Positions 8,051-16,230 of a stretch of 33,686 bases of DNA are shown here, in pieces. Under the pieces are notes generated by a model that was not told the origin of the DNA, made no database searches, and saw only the letters and a program-made list of their open reading frames with translations. The stretch spans positions 1 through 33,686 of the forward strand of contig CAJXHI010000027.1 of assembly GCA_913051655.1 (NCBI GenBank). Direction: 5' to 3'. Numbering within the stretch: the first letter of the stretch is position 1; every line of letters starts with the position of its first letter. Source of the DNA: an uncultured Alphaproteobacteria bacterium (GTDB lineage Bacteria > Pseudomonadota > Alphaproteobacteria > Rhodobacterales > Rhodobacteraceae). Position numbers and translations under genes: made by a program.

Positions 8051-8890
8051 CTATCGGTTTGAGCGCGCCATGAAGGCGAGCCGTTCAAAGAGATGAACAT
8101 CTTGCTCATTTTTAAGGAGTGCGCCATGAAGCTTGGGAAGGGCATTTGCGCCATCTCTTTTTAGGTCCTCTGCTGAAAGATCTTCGGCTAGCAATAATTT
8201 CAGCCAATCAAGAACCTCCGACGTAGAGGGCTTCTTTTTAATTCCTGGTTGCTCGCGTAACTCGAAAAACTGTGTCAAAGCAGTGGTCAATAGACCGTCC
8301 TTAACTTTAGGGTGGTGCACTTTGACGATTTCGCGCAAAGTCTCTTCGTCAGGAAAGCGAATGTAATGGAAAAAGCATCTTCGCAGAAATGCGTCTGGCA
8401 ATTCTTTTTCGTTGTTGGACGTGATGATCACTATGGGACGTTGCTGCGCAATAATTGTTTCGCCTGTTTCATAAACAAAGAACTCCATCTTATCTAGTTC
8501 CTGGAGCAGATCATTCGGAAACTCAATGTCTGCTTTGTCGATTTCATCTATCAATAATACGACCTTTTCATCCGGTTCAAAAGCTTGCCAGAGCATTCCT
8601 TTTTTTATGTAATTCTTGACATCATGGACCTTTTCTTCACCAAGCTGGCTGTCGCGTAGTCGGCTCACAGCGTCATATTCGTAGAGCCCTTGCTGCGCTT
8701 TTGTAGTGCTTTTGATGTTCCATTCGATCATCCGTAGTCCAAGTGAGCGCGCGACTTGCTTAGCCAATTCAGTTTTGCCGGTGCCCGGTTCACCTTTGAT
8801 CAATAATGGACGTTCCAAGGTCACGGCGGCATTGACTGCGATTGTCAGATCTTCTGTTGCGACATAATCGTCTGTACCGTTGAATTTCAT
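8051..8890 (-). CDS. MoxR-family AAA+ ATPase
   Basis: A 279-residue AAA+ ATPase of the MoxR group, cytoplasmic. Walker A GEPGTGKT is at residues 33-40, Walker B VVLLIDEID at 110-118, sensor 1 IITSNN at 155-160, and paired arginines follow at 170-171. MoxR ATPases generally act with VWA proteins to assemble or activate metalloenzymes or envelope complexes. The natural partner here is the CoxE-like VWA gene at 5394-6578 on the same strand, but 1.3 kb of eroded sequence separates them, so co-transcription is uncertain. It is divergent from dksA. The start at ATG 8890 has no strong Shine-Dalgarno, but the N-terminus matches the family. Confidence 0.92.
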   Translation of the reverse strand: MKFNGTDDYVATEDLTIAVNAAVTLERPLLIKGEPGTGKTELAKQVARSLGLRMIEWNIKSTTKAQQGLYEYDAVSRLRDSQLGEEKVHDVKNYIKKGMLWQAFEPDEKVVLLIDEIDKADIEFPNDLLQELDKMEFFVYETGETIIAQQRPIVIITSNNEKELPDAFLRRCFFHYIRFPDEETLREIVKVHHPKVKDGLLTTALTQFFELREQPGIKKKPSTSEVLDWLKLLLAEDLSAEDLKRDGANALPKLHGALLKNEQDVHLFERLAFMARSNR

Positions 8891-8950
8891 TTTTTACCAA
8901 ACTTTGTGTTAATGAGCCTAATTTTGACGATCAATTTAGCGGTAATGCAA

Positions 8951-9010
8951 TTTACCTGCAATCCAATTCCAATTGCCTAGTGACAATGATGTCATGTTGG
9001 TTTACCTGCA
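8951..9010. repeat. Direct repeat TTTACCTGCA, two copies 50 bases apart
   Basis: Exact 10-base copies lie at 8951-8960 and 9001-9010 in the 188-base region between the divergent moxR-type gene and dksA. The 50-base spacing is close to five helical turns, so this could be a paired regulator site. No matching family is known to me and chance is possible. Confidence 0.25.
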
Positions 9011-9078
9011 CTTCAATAAGGGAATGAATTTGGAAGGATTTATGCGTGTCAGACCGTGACTTGCATGAGGGAGCGAAC

Positions 9079-9501
9079 ATGAAACAAGATAAGTTTCTGC
9101 CAGACGACTACACACCTGCCGAAGACGAACAGTTCATGAATGACCGCCAAGTAGAATATTTCCGCAGAAAATTGATCGCTTGGAAAAATGACCTTTTGAT
9201 GGAATCACGCGAAACTATCGAAGGCCTTCAGGACGGGACGAGAAATATTCCAGACATCGCAGATCGGGCCAGTGAAGAAACCGATCGCGCATTGGAGCTT
9301 AGAACTCGCGACCGTCAGCGCAAACTGGTATCGAAAATTGATGCGGCATTGCGTCGGATTGATGAGGGTGAATATGGCTACTGCGACGTGACTGGGGAGC
9401 CTATCTCACTCAGACGTTTAGACGCCCGTCCGATTGCGACCATGAGCCTTGAAGCGCAGGAACGCCATGAGCGTCGTGAAAAAGTTCATCGCGACGATTA
9501 A
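9079..9501 (+). CDS. dksA: RNA polymerase-binding transcription factor DksA
   Basis: Binds the RNA polymerase secondary channel and, with ppGpp, tunes rRNA and amino-acid gene promoters. The 140-residue form begins at ATG 9079, supported by GAGGGAG at 9067-9073 five bases upstream; an in-frame GTG at 9046 would add 11 residues. The coiled-coil tip motif DIADRA is at 59-64, with the expected DxxDxA aspartates. Only one of the four zinc cysteines of E. coli DksA is present: Cys102, with Thr105, Ser123 and Ala126 at the other three positions, so the C-terminal globule is probably zinc-free. This looks normal for Rhodobacteraceae DksA. Confidence 0.93.
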   Translation: MKQDKFLPDDYTPAEDEQFMNDRQVEYFRRKLIAWKNDLLMESRETIEGLQDGTRNIPDIADRASEETDRALELRTRDRQRKLVSKIDAALRRIDEGEYGYCDVTGEPISLRRLDARPIATMSLEAQERHERREKVHRDD

Positions 9502-9530
9502 GCGTTTCGAACCGCGTCTATGGTTTTGAT

Positions 9531-10709
9531 ATGGAGAGCGATTCTCGCATAACCGTCATTGGGGCTGGGCCCGGTGGCTTGAGTGTGGCGCTTGCCTTGG
9601 CGCAACAGGGAGCTCAAGTCCGTGTTCTTGAGAAATCCTATGAATTAACCGAAGTCGGGGCCGGCATTCAGCTTTCCTCTAATGGGGGCTATGTGTTGCG
9701 AGCCCTTGGTATTTACGATGCGCTTTTCAATCTATCTGTACCGACAAAGGCCGTTGAACTTTACGATGCGCTGAGCGCAAAGCGCGTCGGCCGCATTGAT
9801 CTGAACGCCCATGCACAAGGTCCTTTGCATTTGATGGCGCATCGTCAAGAAGTTATCTCCGTTCTAGAGCTAGCCTGTCGTAAGGCAGGCGTTGACATAC
9901 AGTTTAACAAAAAAGTTTTAGAAATTTCGTCTTTTGATCCAGTATGCTTTTACACCGACACCGGCGAAGATACTGCAGACCTTCTTATCTGCGCCGATGG
10001 TCTGCATTCTATTGGGCGTGCTGCTATTCTGGACGATGCAATGCCTTTTTTTACTGGTCAAGCTGCTTGGCGTGCAGTGGTCTCAAATACCTCAAATCAC
10101 CCGAACATAGCCCGCATTTATATGGCGCCCAAGAAACATGTGGTGAGCTACCCAATCCGTGGTGGTGCACTCATCAATCTGGTACTTGTCGAAAAACGCG
10201 CCTCTTGGGTCAAAGAAAGCTGGTCTGAGCAAAGCACGGGTGCCGCCTTGCAAGACACTTTTCACGAATTCTTTTCTATTCTTCCGTTTTTAAAGGAGGT
10301 TCAAGAGCCTTACATCTGGGGTCTCTTTCGTCATCCCGTCGCGCCAAACTGGTCTAAGGGCAGGGTGGTGCTCATGGGCGATGCGGCCCATCCGACGCTG
10401 CCCTTTATGGCACAAGGGGCCAACCTTGCGTTAGAAGATGCATGGGTTTTGGCAGACGCACTGTCAAAGGCTCAAAGCATCAAAGAAGGATTGCAACACT
10501 ACCAATCTCGCCGTCTGGAACGCGTGAAACGAATCGTAATGATGGCAGAAAGGAATGCTTGGAAATATCACCTGTCCCTTCCGCCCCTACGCTGGGCAGC
10601 CCATCGCGTGATCAGCCTCATGTCCCGTTTTGCTCCACGCTATATGGCGGACCAATTTGACTGGATCTATGGGCACGACGTGACGCAGGAGCGTATAGAA
10701 AAACTTTGA
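9531..10709 (+). CDS. FAD-dependent monooxygenase (salicylate hydroxylase / UbiH-like)
   Basis: A 392-residue class A flavoprotein monooxygenase. The N-terminal Rossmann motif GAGPGG is at 11-16, followed by a strand ending in an acidic residue (VRVLEKS). An ADG motif lies near 154-156 and the FAD-ribityl motif GDAAHP near 283-288, then the conserved GANLALEDAW. Such enzymes hydroxylate aromatic rings with NAD(P)H and O2; the substrate cannot be read from sequence. A hydroxybenzoate or ubiquinone-type substrate is possible. It starts 29 bases after dksA on the same strand without a strong ribosome binding site, so shared transcription is plausible but a functional link is not implied. Confidence 0.88.
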   Translation: MESDSRITVIGAGPGGLSVALALAQQGAQVRVLEKSYELTEVGAGIQLSSNGGYVLRALGIYDALFNLSVPTKAVELYDALSAKRVGRIDLNAHAQGPLHLMAHRQEVISVLELACRKAGVDIQFNKKVLEISSFDPVCFYTDTGEDTADLLICADGLHSIGRAAILDDAMPFFTGQAAWRAVVSNTSNHPNIARIYMAPKKHVVSYPIRGGALINLVLVEKRASWVKESWSEQSTGAALQDTFHEFFSILPFLKEVQEPYIWGLFRHPVAPNWSKGRVVLMGDAAHPTLPFMAQGANLALEDAWVLADALSKAQSIKEGLQHYQSRRLERVKRIVMMAERNAWKYHLSLPPLRWAAHRVISLMSRFAPRYMADQFDWIYGHDVTQERIEKL

Positions 10710-10845
10710 ATGCTTGTAAAAGTAGGTTGAGGCAATAGCGACTGCCGCGCTGGACCTTCGGTGGAACTTTGAATTAGTTGTATTCGATCTAATGTGCAGT
10801 TTTTTTAAATTTGGCAGATAGACGACAGAAACAAAGTGCTCTGCC

Positions 10846-10968
10846 ATGGGACGTGCCGAGCATAATTATATCAGGGGCGACATGCAGGTTTGTTGGTCCG
10901 AAATCAACTCTTACCTTAAAAATCTCGAATTCGGCATGAGAAAATCTAGAAAGATGTTGGTAGCATAA
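10846..10968 (+). CDS. Hypothetical small ORF (40 residues), doubtful
   Basis: In the 270-base gap between the monooxygenase and the convergent ABC-F gene, ATG 10846 opens a 40-codon frame; the frame itself is open back to 10822. The product is basic at its C-terminus (GMRKSRKMLVA) and has a mixed, protein-like composition (CWSEINSYLKNLEF). There is no clear ribosome binding site and I recognise no family. It could be a small protein, a remnant or chance. Confidence 0.22.
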   Translation: MGRAEHNYIRGDMQVCWSEINSYLKNLEFGMRKSRKMLVA

Positions 10969-10979
10969 TAAATTGAAGG

Positions 10980-12788
10980 TTATATGCCCGCTTTTTCTTC
11001 TAACAGCAACCACTCTTCTTCTGCTGCACTGAGCGCGGTTTGGCGTTGTACCAGCGCCTCTGCCGCCTTTTGGAATTTTAACGGTTCTTTTTCATAAAGG
11101 TCAGGTGCCGCTAGGTATGTTTCGAGCTTGCCGATCTCTGCCCCCAACCGCCCTATAACTTTTGGCAGCGCCTCAAGTCGATGTTTTTCGGTAAAGCTGA
11201 GACCAAGTTTTTGCGTCTTTTTGGTAGATTTTAACTGGCTTTTTGCTCTTTTTTTTGTTGGTTTGGGGACAGGGATTTGAGACGTTTTCTGTTTTTGATA
11301 ATCGCTCCAGCCGCCAGCATAAACCGTATTCTGGCCTTTGCCTGCCATCGCAACGGTAGTTGTTGCCACGCGGTCAAGGAAATCGCGGTCATGGCTTACC
11401 AAAAGGACGGTGCCGTCATAACCATCCAGTAGTTCTTGCAACAGGTCCAGCGTTTCGATGTCCAGATCATTGGTCGGTTCATCAAGAACCAAAAGATTGC
11501 TTTCCCGTGCCATCAGCTTTGCGAGCAATAGACGAGCCTTTTCCCCGCCCGAAAGTGCACTTACAGGCGTCCGAGCTTGGGCTTCGTCAAAAAGAAATTC
11601 CTTCAGATACCCCACAACATGTTTTGGTGTCCCACGTACAAACACTTGATCAGCCTTTCCAGACACCCGCATTGCGGTATCAGAGGTTAGGTTTTCCCAA
11701 AGGCTGCGGTCCGGATCAAGCTTTGCACGGGTTTGATCAAAGACCGCTGGGACAAGGTTTGTACCATGCTTAACCTCGCCCTGATCAGGCGCAATCTCGC
11801 CCATAAGTATTCTCAACAGCGTGGTTTTGCCTACCCCATTGGGGCCAACGAATGCAACCCGATCCCCCCGCTTAATAGAGAGCGAAAAAGCTTTCGCAAT
11901 GGTATGGTCCTCATATGATTTATCAACTTTTATTGCATCTATGACCTTACAACCTGATTTTGGACCTGAGGCCAGTTCCATTGCCGCGGTGCCTTGACGG
12001 CGGATCATGGTGGCACGTTCTGCTCTGAGGTCTTCAAGCGCGCGCAAACGCCCTTGGTTCCTTTTTCGCCGCGCGCTGATTCCTTCGACGGCCCAGAGGC
12101 CTTCGGATTTGATTTTGCGGTTCATTTTATGCCGCTGGATGTCTTCTTCTTCCCAGAGTTTGTCGCGCCAGCTTTCAAAGCCGTTAAAGCCTTTTTCATT
12201 ACGCCGCACCACGCCGCGATCGATCCAAAGCGTGGCTTGGGTAAGGGTGTTTAGAAAGGCGCGATCGTGGCTGATCAGCACGTATCCAGCCTTGGTGACT
12301 TTTAGCTCTCCTTCGAGCCACGCAATGGCCTCAATATCCAGATGGTTTGTGGGTTCATCAAGCAGCATCAGTTCGGGAGCTTCGGCCATCAATTTGGCAA
12401 TGCTTGCGCGGCGGCGTTCTCCGCCAGATGCGGTGACAACAGGGCGTGAGGGGTCAAATTTTAACCCCTTGGCGGCGCGATCTAAGCGGTAGGCTTCACC
12501 AAGGTCTAAGCCGCTTGCTGCATAATCACCCAAAGTGGCGAAACCCTCCATGGCCGGTTCTTGCTCCATATAGCCGACAGAGGTTTTAGGGAGCAGAACA
12601 CGCTTGCCTTTGTCCGCCTCTACAAGACCTGCCATGACTTTCATCAGAGTTGATTTTCCAGACCCGTTGCGCCCAACAAGGGCGACACGATCCCCGTGGT
12701 GTATGATCAAATCAAGGCCGTCAAAAACGGTGTTGCCTCCGAATGTGAGCGAAATATTAAAAAGCTGTAATAATGGGAGCCTCGCCAT
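10980..12788 (-). CDS. uup: ABC-F family ATPase, Uup-like
   Basis: A soluble protein of 602 residues with two ATP-binding cassettes and no membrane segments, the ABC-F layout. Cassette 1 has GRNGSGKST (39-47), signature SGGER (121-125) and LMLLDEPTNHLD (140-151). Cassette 2 has GPNGVGKTT (315-323), LSGGE (412-416) and LLVLDEPTNDLD (432-443). A charged helical C-terminal tail (about 530-600) resembles the coiled coil of Uup. ABC-F proteins act on ribosomes; Uup has also been linked to transposon excision and ribosome assembly. I start it at ATG 12788 (MARLPLLQL), because the 15 residues gained by starting at 12833 would overlap olsB and are not family-like. It is downstream of olsB on the same strand. 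Confidence 0.9.
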   Translation of the reverse strand: MARLPLLQLFNISLTFGGNTVFDGLDLIIHHGDRVALVGRNGSGKSTLMKVMAGLVEADKGKRVLLPKTSVGYMEQEPAMEGFATLGDYAASGLDLGEAYRLDRAAKGLKFDPSRPVVTASGGERRRASIAKLMAEAPELMLLDEPTNHLDIEAIAWLEGELKVTKAGYVLISHDRAFLNTLTQATLWIDRGVVRRNEKGFNGFESWRDKLWEEEDIQRHKMNRKIKSEGLWAVEGISARRKRNQGRLRALEDLRAERATMIRRQGTAAMELASGPKSGCKVIDAIKVDKSYEDHTIAKAFSLSIKRGDRVAFVGPNGVGKTTLLRILMGEIAPDQGEVKHGTNLVPAVFDQTRAKLDPDRSLWENLTSDTAMRVSGKADQVFVRGTPKHVVGYLKEFLFDEAQARTPVSALSGGEKARLLLAKLMARESNLLVLDEPTNDLDIETLDLLQELLDGYDGTVLLVSHDRDFLDRVATTTVAMAGKGQNTVYAGGWSDYQKQKTSQIPVPKPTKKRAKSQLKSTKKTQKLGLSFTEKHRLEALPKVIGRLGAEIGKLETYLAAPDLYEKEPLKFQKAAEALVQRQTALSAAEEEWLLLEEKAGI

Positions 12789-12819
12789 GATCCGCCAATA
12801 CGTTGCTGGTGATAAAAGG

Positions 12820-13554
12820 TCAAGAAAGTGCACGCAAAAGACGTTTGCGTGCTGGCGGTATCATCCTGATTTCAACGCATGTGAAGACGTGAAGAGTGTT
12901 CATATGCGTGTCCACCACAGCGTGATCACTGACCCAGCCCCCCATAATAAGATAGGTTTTGAGAAGCGGTGGCATGTTTCGCATGGCCTTTTTCATATCA
13001 GGCTTGCGACGAAGGAGTGTGGCGTAGTGTACTACGTTTGGAGCTTTGATCCGTGGCAACCAGCGCTTTGGCGCAAGATGTTTGTCGCGCAGCATTGCGA
13101 AGGCATCGGCATAAGCATGCTCGTCCGTACCCTTGAAAGATGCACAGCCAAATAGTAAATCCACTGCGTATTTATCGACATAATTTGTCATTGTGCCCCA
13201 AGCGACGCGTAGGACATCAGGGTCCTTTACATCCGGGTGAATACAAAACCGCCCCATTTCCACAAGTTTTCCGTCAAAGTCATGCAGGGCTGAAAGCTCA
13301 TAATATTGCGCTGAGTAACTTTTTTCGATCTCAGAGCCGCCTTGCAGATGCATAATACGAAAACAGCATACCAATGTGCCAGTTGTGCGTTCTTCGATCA
13401 GGAAATGTTTACATGTACTGTCAAAGGCATCGCTGTCCATTCCAGAGCTATCTTTTAGACCAAAAGCCAAATAGCGCAAATGCTGAGCATCAGCGATATC
13501 AGCAGGTGTTGCGGCGATGCGCGAGACATATTTACCGCGTGTTAGAAAAGCCAT
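12820..13554 (-). CDS. olsB: Ornithine-lipid type N-acyltransferase (OlsB, GNAT fold)
   Basis: A 244-residue acyltransferase of the OlsB/hemolysin-like GNAT group. OlsB transfers a 3-hydroxyacyl chain from ACP to the amino group of ornithine, the first step of ornithine-lipid synthesis. Visible family motifs are VEMGRFCIHPD (98-108), LLFGCASFKGTD (133-144) and the C-terminal MGGWVSDHAVVD and LHVFTCVEI. AAGG four bases upstream supports ATG 13554. The second enzyme, the O-acyltransferase OlsA, is not next to it; an ABC-F gene follows instead. Marine roseobacters also make glutamine lipids with a related enzyme, so substrate choice is uncertain. It is not a LuxI-type AHL synthase: length and motifs differ. 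Confidence 0.8.
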   Translation of the reverse strand: MAFLTRGKYVSRIAATPADIADAQHLRYLAFGLKDSSGMDSDAFDSTCKHFLIEERTTGTLVCCFRIMHLQGGSEIEKSYSAQYYELSALHDFDGKLVEMGRFCIHPDVKDPDVLRVAWGTMTNYVDKYAVDLLFGCASFKGTDEHAYADAFAMLRDKHLAPKRWLPRIKAPNVVHYATLLRRKPDMKKAMRNMPPLLKTYLIMGGWVSDHAVVDTHMNTLHVFTCVEIRMIPPARKRLLRALS

Positions 13555-13569
13555 GCTACCTTGTGCAAC

Positions 13570-13622
13570 TTAATGATTTTCGGGCGTCTCCGGATATTCT
13601 TGTGCCTCCGGAGGATCATTAA
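13570..13622. terminator. Two-tier hairpin between bamE and olsB
   Basis: CTCCGGA (13588-13594) pairs with TCCGGAG (13607-13613) around a 12-base loop. An outer arm TTAATGAT (13570-13577) pairs with ATCATTAA (13615-13622). The outer arm overlaps the bamE stop codon. No T-tract follows on the minus strand, so it may be a processing or weak termination signal after bamE rather than a classic terminator. Confidence 0.35.
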
Positions 13623-14071
13623 GGATCGCCAACAATTGAGTTTGGGTTAAATCCGCCAATTGATCCGATAATCTGCTTCAAGACGCTGCGATCGCCGCCG
13701 GGTGCTTCGGTTACACGATGTTCCAAGCGCACCAGCTGACCTTTTTCAATGCCAAATCGCTCCACGTTGCTAAGTACTTGTCGTTTGTCGAAGCTGAGTA
13801 CAAGCAAATCGCGGTTGATTTCATTGGGTCTTACATAACCTCGATGATGCATAAGGCTTCGAACGTAATAGAGCGCATCATCGGTCAAAACGCCTCCGGT
13901 CGACGGTACACCCATAACCTCGAGAATACTGTCTCTTGTGTCCACGCCTACAATCAGTGCATCTACATCTTCTGGCAGTGGCATGTAACCATGATTGCGA
14001 TATTGTCCTGCACAGGCCGCCAGACCTGTTAAAATAATTGCAAGAGCCAGTTTTTTGCAGATTTGCTTCAT
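13619..14071 (-). CDS. bamE: Outer membrane assembly lipoprotein BamE (SmpA/OmlA family)
   Basis: A 150-residue lipoprotein of the BAM complex, which folds beta-barrels into the outer membrane. A basic N-terminus and hydrophobic core lead to the lipobox LAAC, with Cys20 as the lipidated residue. The SmpA/OmlA motif region follows: a loop beginning VDTRDSILEVMGVPS (about 48-62) and the strand DALYYVRS, then the beta-rich LLVLSFDKRQVL and VERFGIEKG. Length fits alphaproteobacterial BamE proteins. It is divergent from yceD at 14181, an arrangement familiar in Rhodobacteraceae. No strong Shine-Dalgarno is visible before ATG 14071. Confidence 0.9.
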   Translation of the reverse strand: MKQICKKLALAIILTGLAACAGQYRNHGYMPLPEDVDALIVGVDTRDSILEVMGVPSTGGVLTDDALYYVRSLMHHRGYVRPNEINRDLLVLSFDKRQVLSNVERFGIEKGQLVRLEHRVTEAPGGDRSVLKQIIGSIGGFNPNSIVGDP

Positions 14072-14180
14072 TTCAAAGTAATCTTCTTTCCCTGATCGTT
14101 ATCTTGTGTCGCCGCTAAATGCGCAGTATTTTATCTACATAACCTAAAGAATAACATCGAGAAAGGTTGAACTTTTAGCA

Positions 14181-14738
14181 ATGACCAAGAGTGGCATGTA
14201 TAAAGCAAATATTTACTTTAATGATCTCAACCCCGAAAAAAACCATGAATTTGATTTTTGTCCAGTCGACGAAGAGGTCGGAAATTTGGTGGCGGATTTA
14301 GGTCTTTTGGGCTTGTCAAAACTTCGCTTACGTGGGCGGCTTTTTGCGGTTGGACTAGGAGGTTGGGTGCTTGACGCTCATTTGAGTGCTACAGTTGTCC
14401 AGGCCTGTGTTGTGACCCTGGTTCCTACCAGTACACGCATCTATGCCCCTGTCGAGCGGAAATTTGTTCCTCTGACTGAAATGGAAGCAATGCAAGTCAG
14501 CAAATACGACGAAATCGGAATTGAGCAAGATGACACCATTGAGCTGCTCGTAGACGGTATCAACCTTTTATCCATTCTTTCAGAATCGCTTGCCTTGGAA
14601 TTGCCCGCCTATCCCAGAGCCAAAGGGGCTGTGCTTAAAAAGGCGACTTTCAGTGCAGCAGGAGTGGCACCAATTAGCGATGAAGATACAAAACCCTTTG
14701 CAGGGCTCGCTACACTTAAGGAAAAATTGGAAAAATAG
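14181..14738 (+). CDS. yceD: YceD family (DUF177) protein
   Basis: A 185-residue cytoplasmic DUF177 protein. The family is encoded directly before rpmF in most bacteria; in plants and E. coli it has been linked to 23S rRNA processing. The typical core is visible: LRLRGRL (about 48-54), then VVQACVVTLVP carrying the conserved cysteine (near 73-83), an acidic region (DEIGIEQDDTIELLVDGINL) and a C-terminal PFAGLATLKEKL close to the usual family ending. The start at ATG 14181 has no close Shine-Dalgarno; ATG 14196 is an alternative. It probably heads the yceD-rpmF-plsX-fabH transcript. Confidence 0.88.
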   Translation: MTKSGMYKANIYFNDLNPEKNHEFDFCPVDEEVGNLVADLGLLGLSKLRLRGRLFAVGLGGWVLDAHLSATVVQACVVTLVPTSTRIYAPVERKFVPLTEMEAMQVSKYDEIGIEQDDTIELLVDGINLLSILSESLALELPAYPRAKGAVLKKATFSAAGVAPISDEDTKPFAGLATLKEKLEK

Positions 14739-14897
14739 CATCGAATTTTCAGTTTTTGCTCTTGCTAATTGGAAATATACGAGTATTTTCCGCGAACTTA
14801 ACAAATGAGTTTGCGTTTTAGGCCGTTTGTAATTTGCAGTCTAATGCGTTAAAGAAACAGATGGGGCATAGGGTCCCCTAGTGATCGGGGTTAAGGC

Positions 14898-15104
14898 ATG
14901 GCTGTTCAGCAAAACAAAGTATCAAAATCACGTCGTAATAATCGTCGTGCGCATGACCGTCTGGTTGCCGCAAACCCGAACGAATGCAGCAACTGTGGCG
15001 AATTGAAACGCCCACATCATGTTTGTGCGGCATGTGGGCACTATAACGACCGTGAGGTTGTGTCCATGGTCAATGACATTGACCTGGACGAAGAAGCCGC
15101 CTGA
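14898..15104 (+). CDS. rpmF: 50S ribosomal protein L32
   Basis: A 68-residue large-subunit protein. The N-terminus [17 protein letters not shown] is the basic L32 signature. Four cysteines follow as CSNC and CAAC, a zinc ribbon; this is the cysteine-containing, zinc-binding form. GGGG at 14887-14890 and AAGG just before ATG 14898 serve as ribosome binding sites. It precedes plsX and fabH, the common L32/fatty-acid arrangement that ties ribosome and lipid synthesis. A short GC-rich inverted repeat spans its stop codon and the plsX leader (AAGCCGCC and GGCGGTTT, one G-U pair). Confidence 0.97.
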   Translation: MAVQQNKVSKSRRNNRRAHDRLVAANPNECSNCGELKRPHHVCAACGHYNDREVVSMVNDIDLDEEAA

Positions 15105-15126
15105 CCCAAGCGGGGCGGTTTAGTGG

Positions 15127-16227
15127 ATGCAAGAAGCGAATAATCAGGGCGGTAACCCGAATCAGCTGACCGTGCTGAGTATTGACGCAATGGGCGGGGA
15201 CAAAGGGCCTTCGCCAATTGTGGCGGGTATGGCGGCATCCGCTAAAAAGAATAAAGACCTTCACTTTATTTTGCATGGACCGGCGGACCAACTAGAGCCT
15301 CTGGTTAAACGGCGTTCTCTTTTAAACGGGCGTTGTGAGATAAGGCATGCTCAAGATGCTGTTTCTATGACAGATAAACCCAGTCAAGTGGTCCGCCACG
15401 GCAAAGACACGTCAATGTGGTCCGCGATTGAGTGTGTGCGCAATGGCGAGGCGGAAGTCTGTGTTTCTTGTGGTAATACCGGCGCCTTGATGGCGTTGAG
15501 CATGATTAGGCTGCGCAAACTGCCAGGTGTGAACCGTCCCGCAATTGCGGTCCTTTGGCCATCTCGAAGTGAGATGGGTTTTAATGTAATGTTGGATGTT
15601 GGAGCTGACATTCGTGCTGACGCGAATGATTTGTTCCAATATGCTTTGATGGGTGTGTCCTATGCACGCAACGGAATGGAAATAAATATTCCGCGTGTCG
15701 GGCTTTTGAATGTGGGAACGGAAGATCACAAAGGGCGCCCTGAACTTCACGAAGCACATACGCTTATTTCCGAATACGAATCTTGCGGAGATTACATTTT
15801 TGTCGGATTCGTAGAAGGGGGCGATATCCCCGGCGACAAGGCTGATGTGATCGTAACCGATGGCTTCACAGGAAATGTGGCGATTAAGACTGGCGAAGGC
15901 ACAGCTTCACTAATTGGAGACCTTTTAAAACAGGCATTCGAATTTTCACGCTTGTCACGGTTGGCAAAATTGCTTGCTGTGACTTCGCTTCATCGGTTGC
16001 GAAAGCGTATTGATCCGCGCCGCGTCAACGGAGGCGTTTTCCTTGGACTGAATAGCACTGTGGTCAAATCCCATGGCTCAGCTGATGCAACGGGTGTTAG
16101 TGCTGCCATTAAGCTAGCTGTGCTTCTTGCCAAATCTGATTTCTCACAAAAAATTGCAGCACGGGTTGCGTCAGTAACTCCGATACCGCAGGATGTTGAG
16201 CAAAACTCGATATCAGGAACGGAATAA
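15127..16227 (+). CDS. plsX: Phosphate acyltransferase PlsX
   Basis: Converts acyl-ACP and phosphate to acyl-phosphate for the PlsY glycerol-3-phosphate acyltransferase, the first step of phospholipid synthesis. It is a peripheral membrane enzyme. The 366 residues contain the signature SIDAMGGDKGP (about 18-28), SCGNTGALMA (near 114-123), MLDVGADI and VIVTDGFTGNVAIKT. The C-terminal GVFLGLNSTVVKSHGSAD is typical. I use ATG 15127; the first 15 residues are polar and poorly conserved. It lies 22 bases after rpmF and three before fabH, so the three are very probably co-transcribed. Confidence 0.96.
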   Translation: MQEANNQGGNPNQLTVLSIDAMGGDKGPSPIVAGMAASAKKNKDLHFILHGPADQLEPLVKRRSLLNGRCEIRHAQDAVSMTDKPSQVVRHGKDTSMWSAIECVRNGEAEVCVSCGNTGALMALSMIRLRKLPGVNRPAIAVLWPSRSEMGFNVMLDVGADIRADANDLFQYALMGVSYARNGMEINIPRVGLLNVGTEDHKGRPELHEAHTLISEYESCGDYIFVGFVEGGDIPGDKADVIVTDGFTGNVAIKTGEGTASLIGDLLKQAFEFSRLSRLAKLLAVTSLHRLRKRIDPRRVNGGVFLGLNSTVVKSHGSADATGVSAAIKLAVLLAKSDFSQKIAARVASVTPIPQDVEQNSISGTE

Positions 16228-16230
16228 TCG

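Noticed and set aside
12604-13155. A 183-codon plus-strand frame
   Set aside because: It is antisense to the ABC-F and olsB genes, both with clear family motifs.
12820-13554. LuxI-like AHL synthase
   Set aside because: The protein is longer than LuxI types and has the OlsB motifs (GRFCIHPD and GGWVSDHAVVD) rather than the LuxI ones.
15092-15122. GC-rich inverted repeat across the rpmF stop as a terminator
   Set aside because: The stem is imperfect, the T run is only three bases, and plsX follows at once in a tight operon; attenuation is possible but unsupported.
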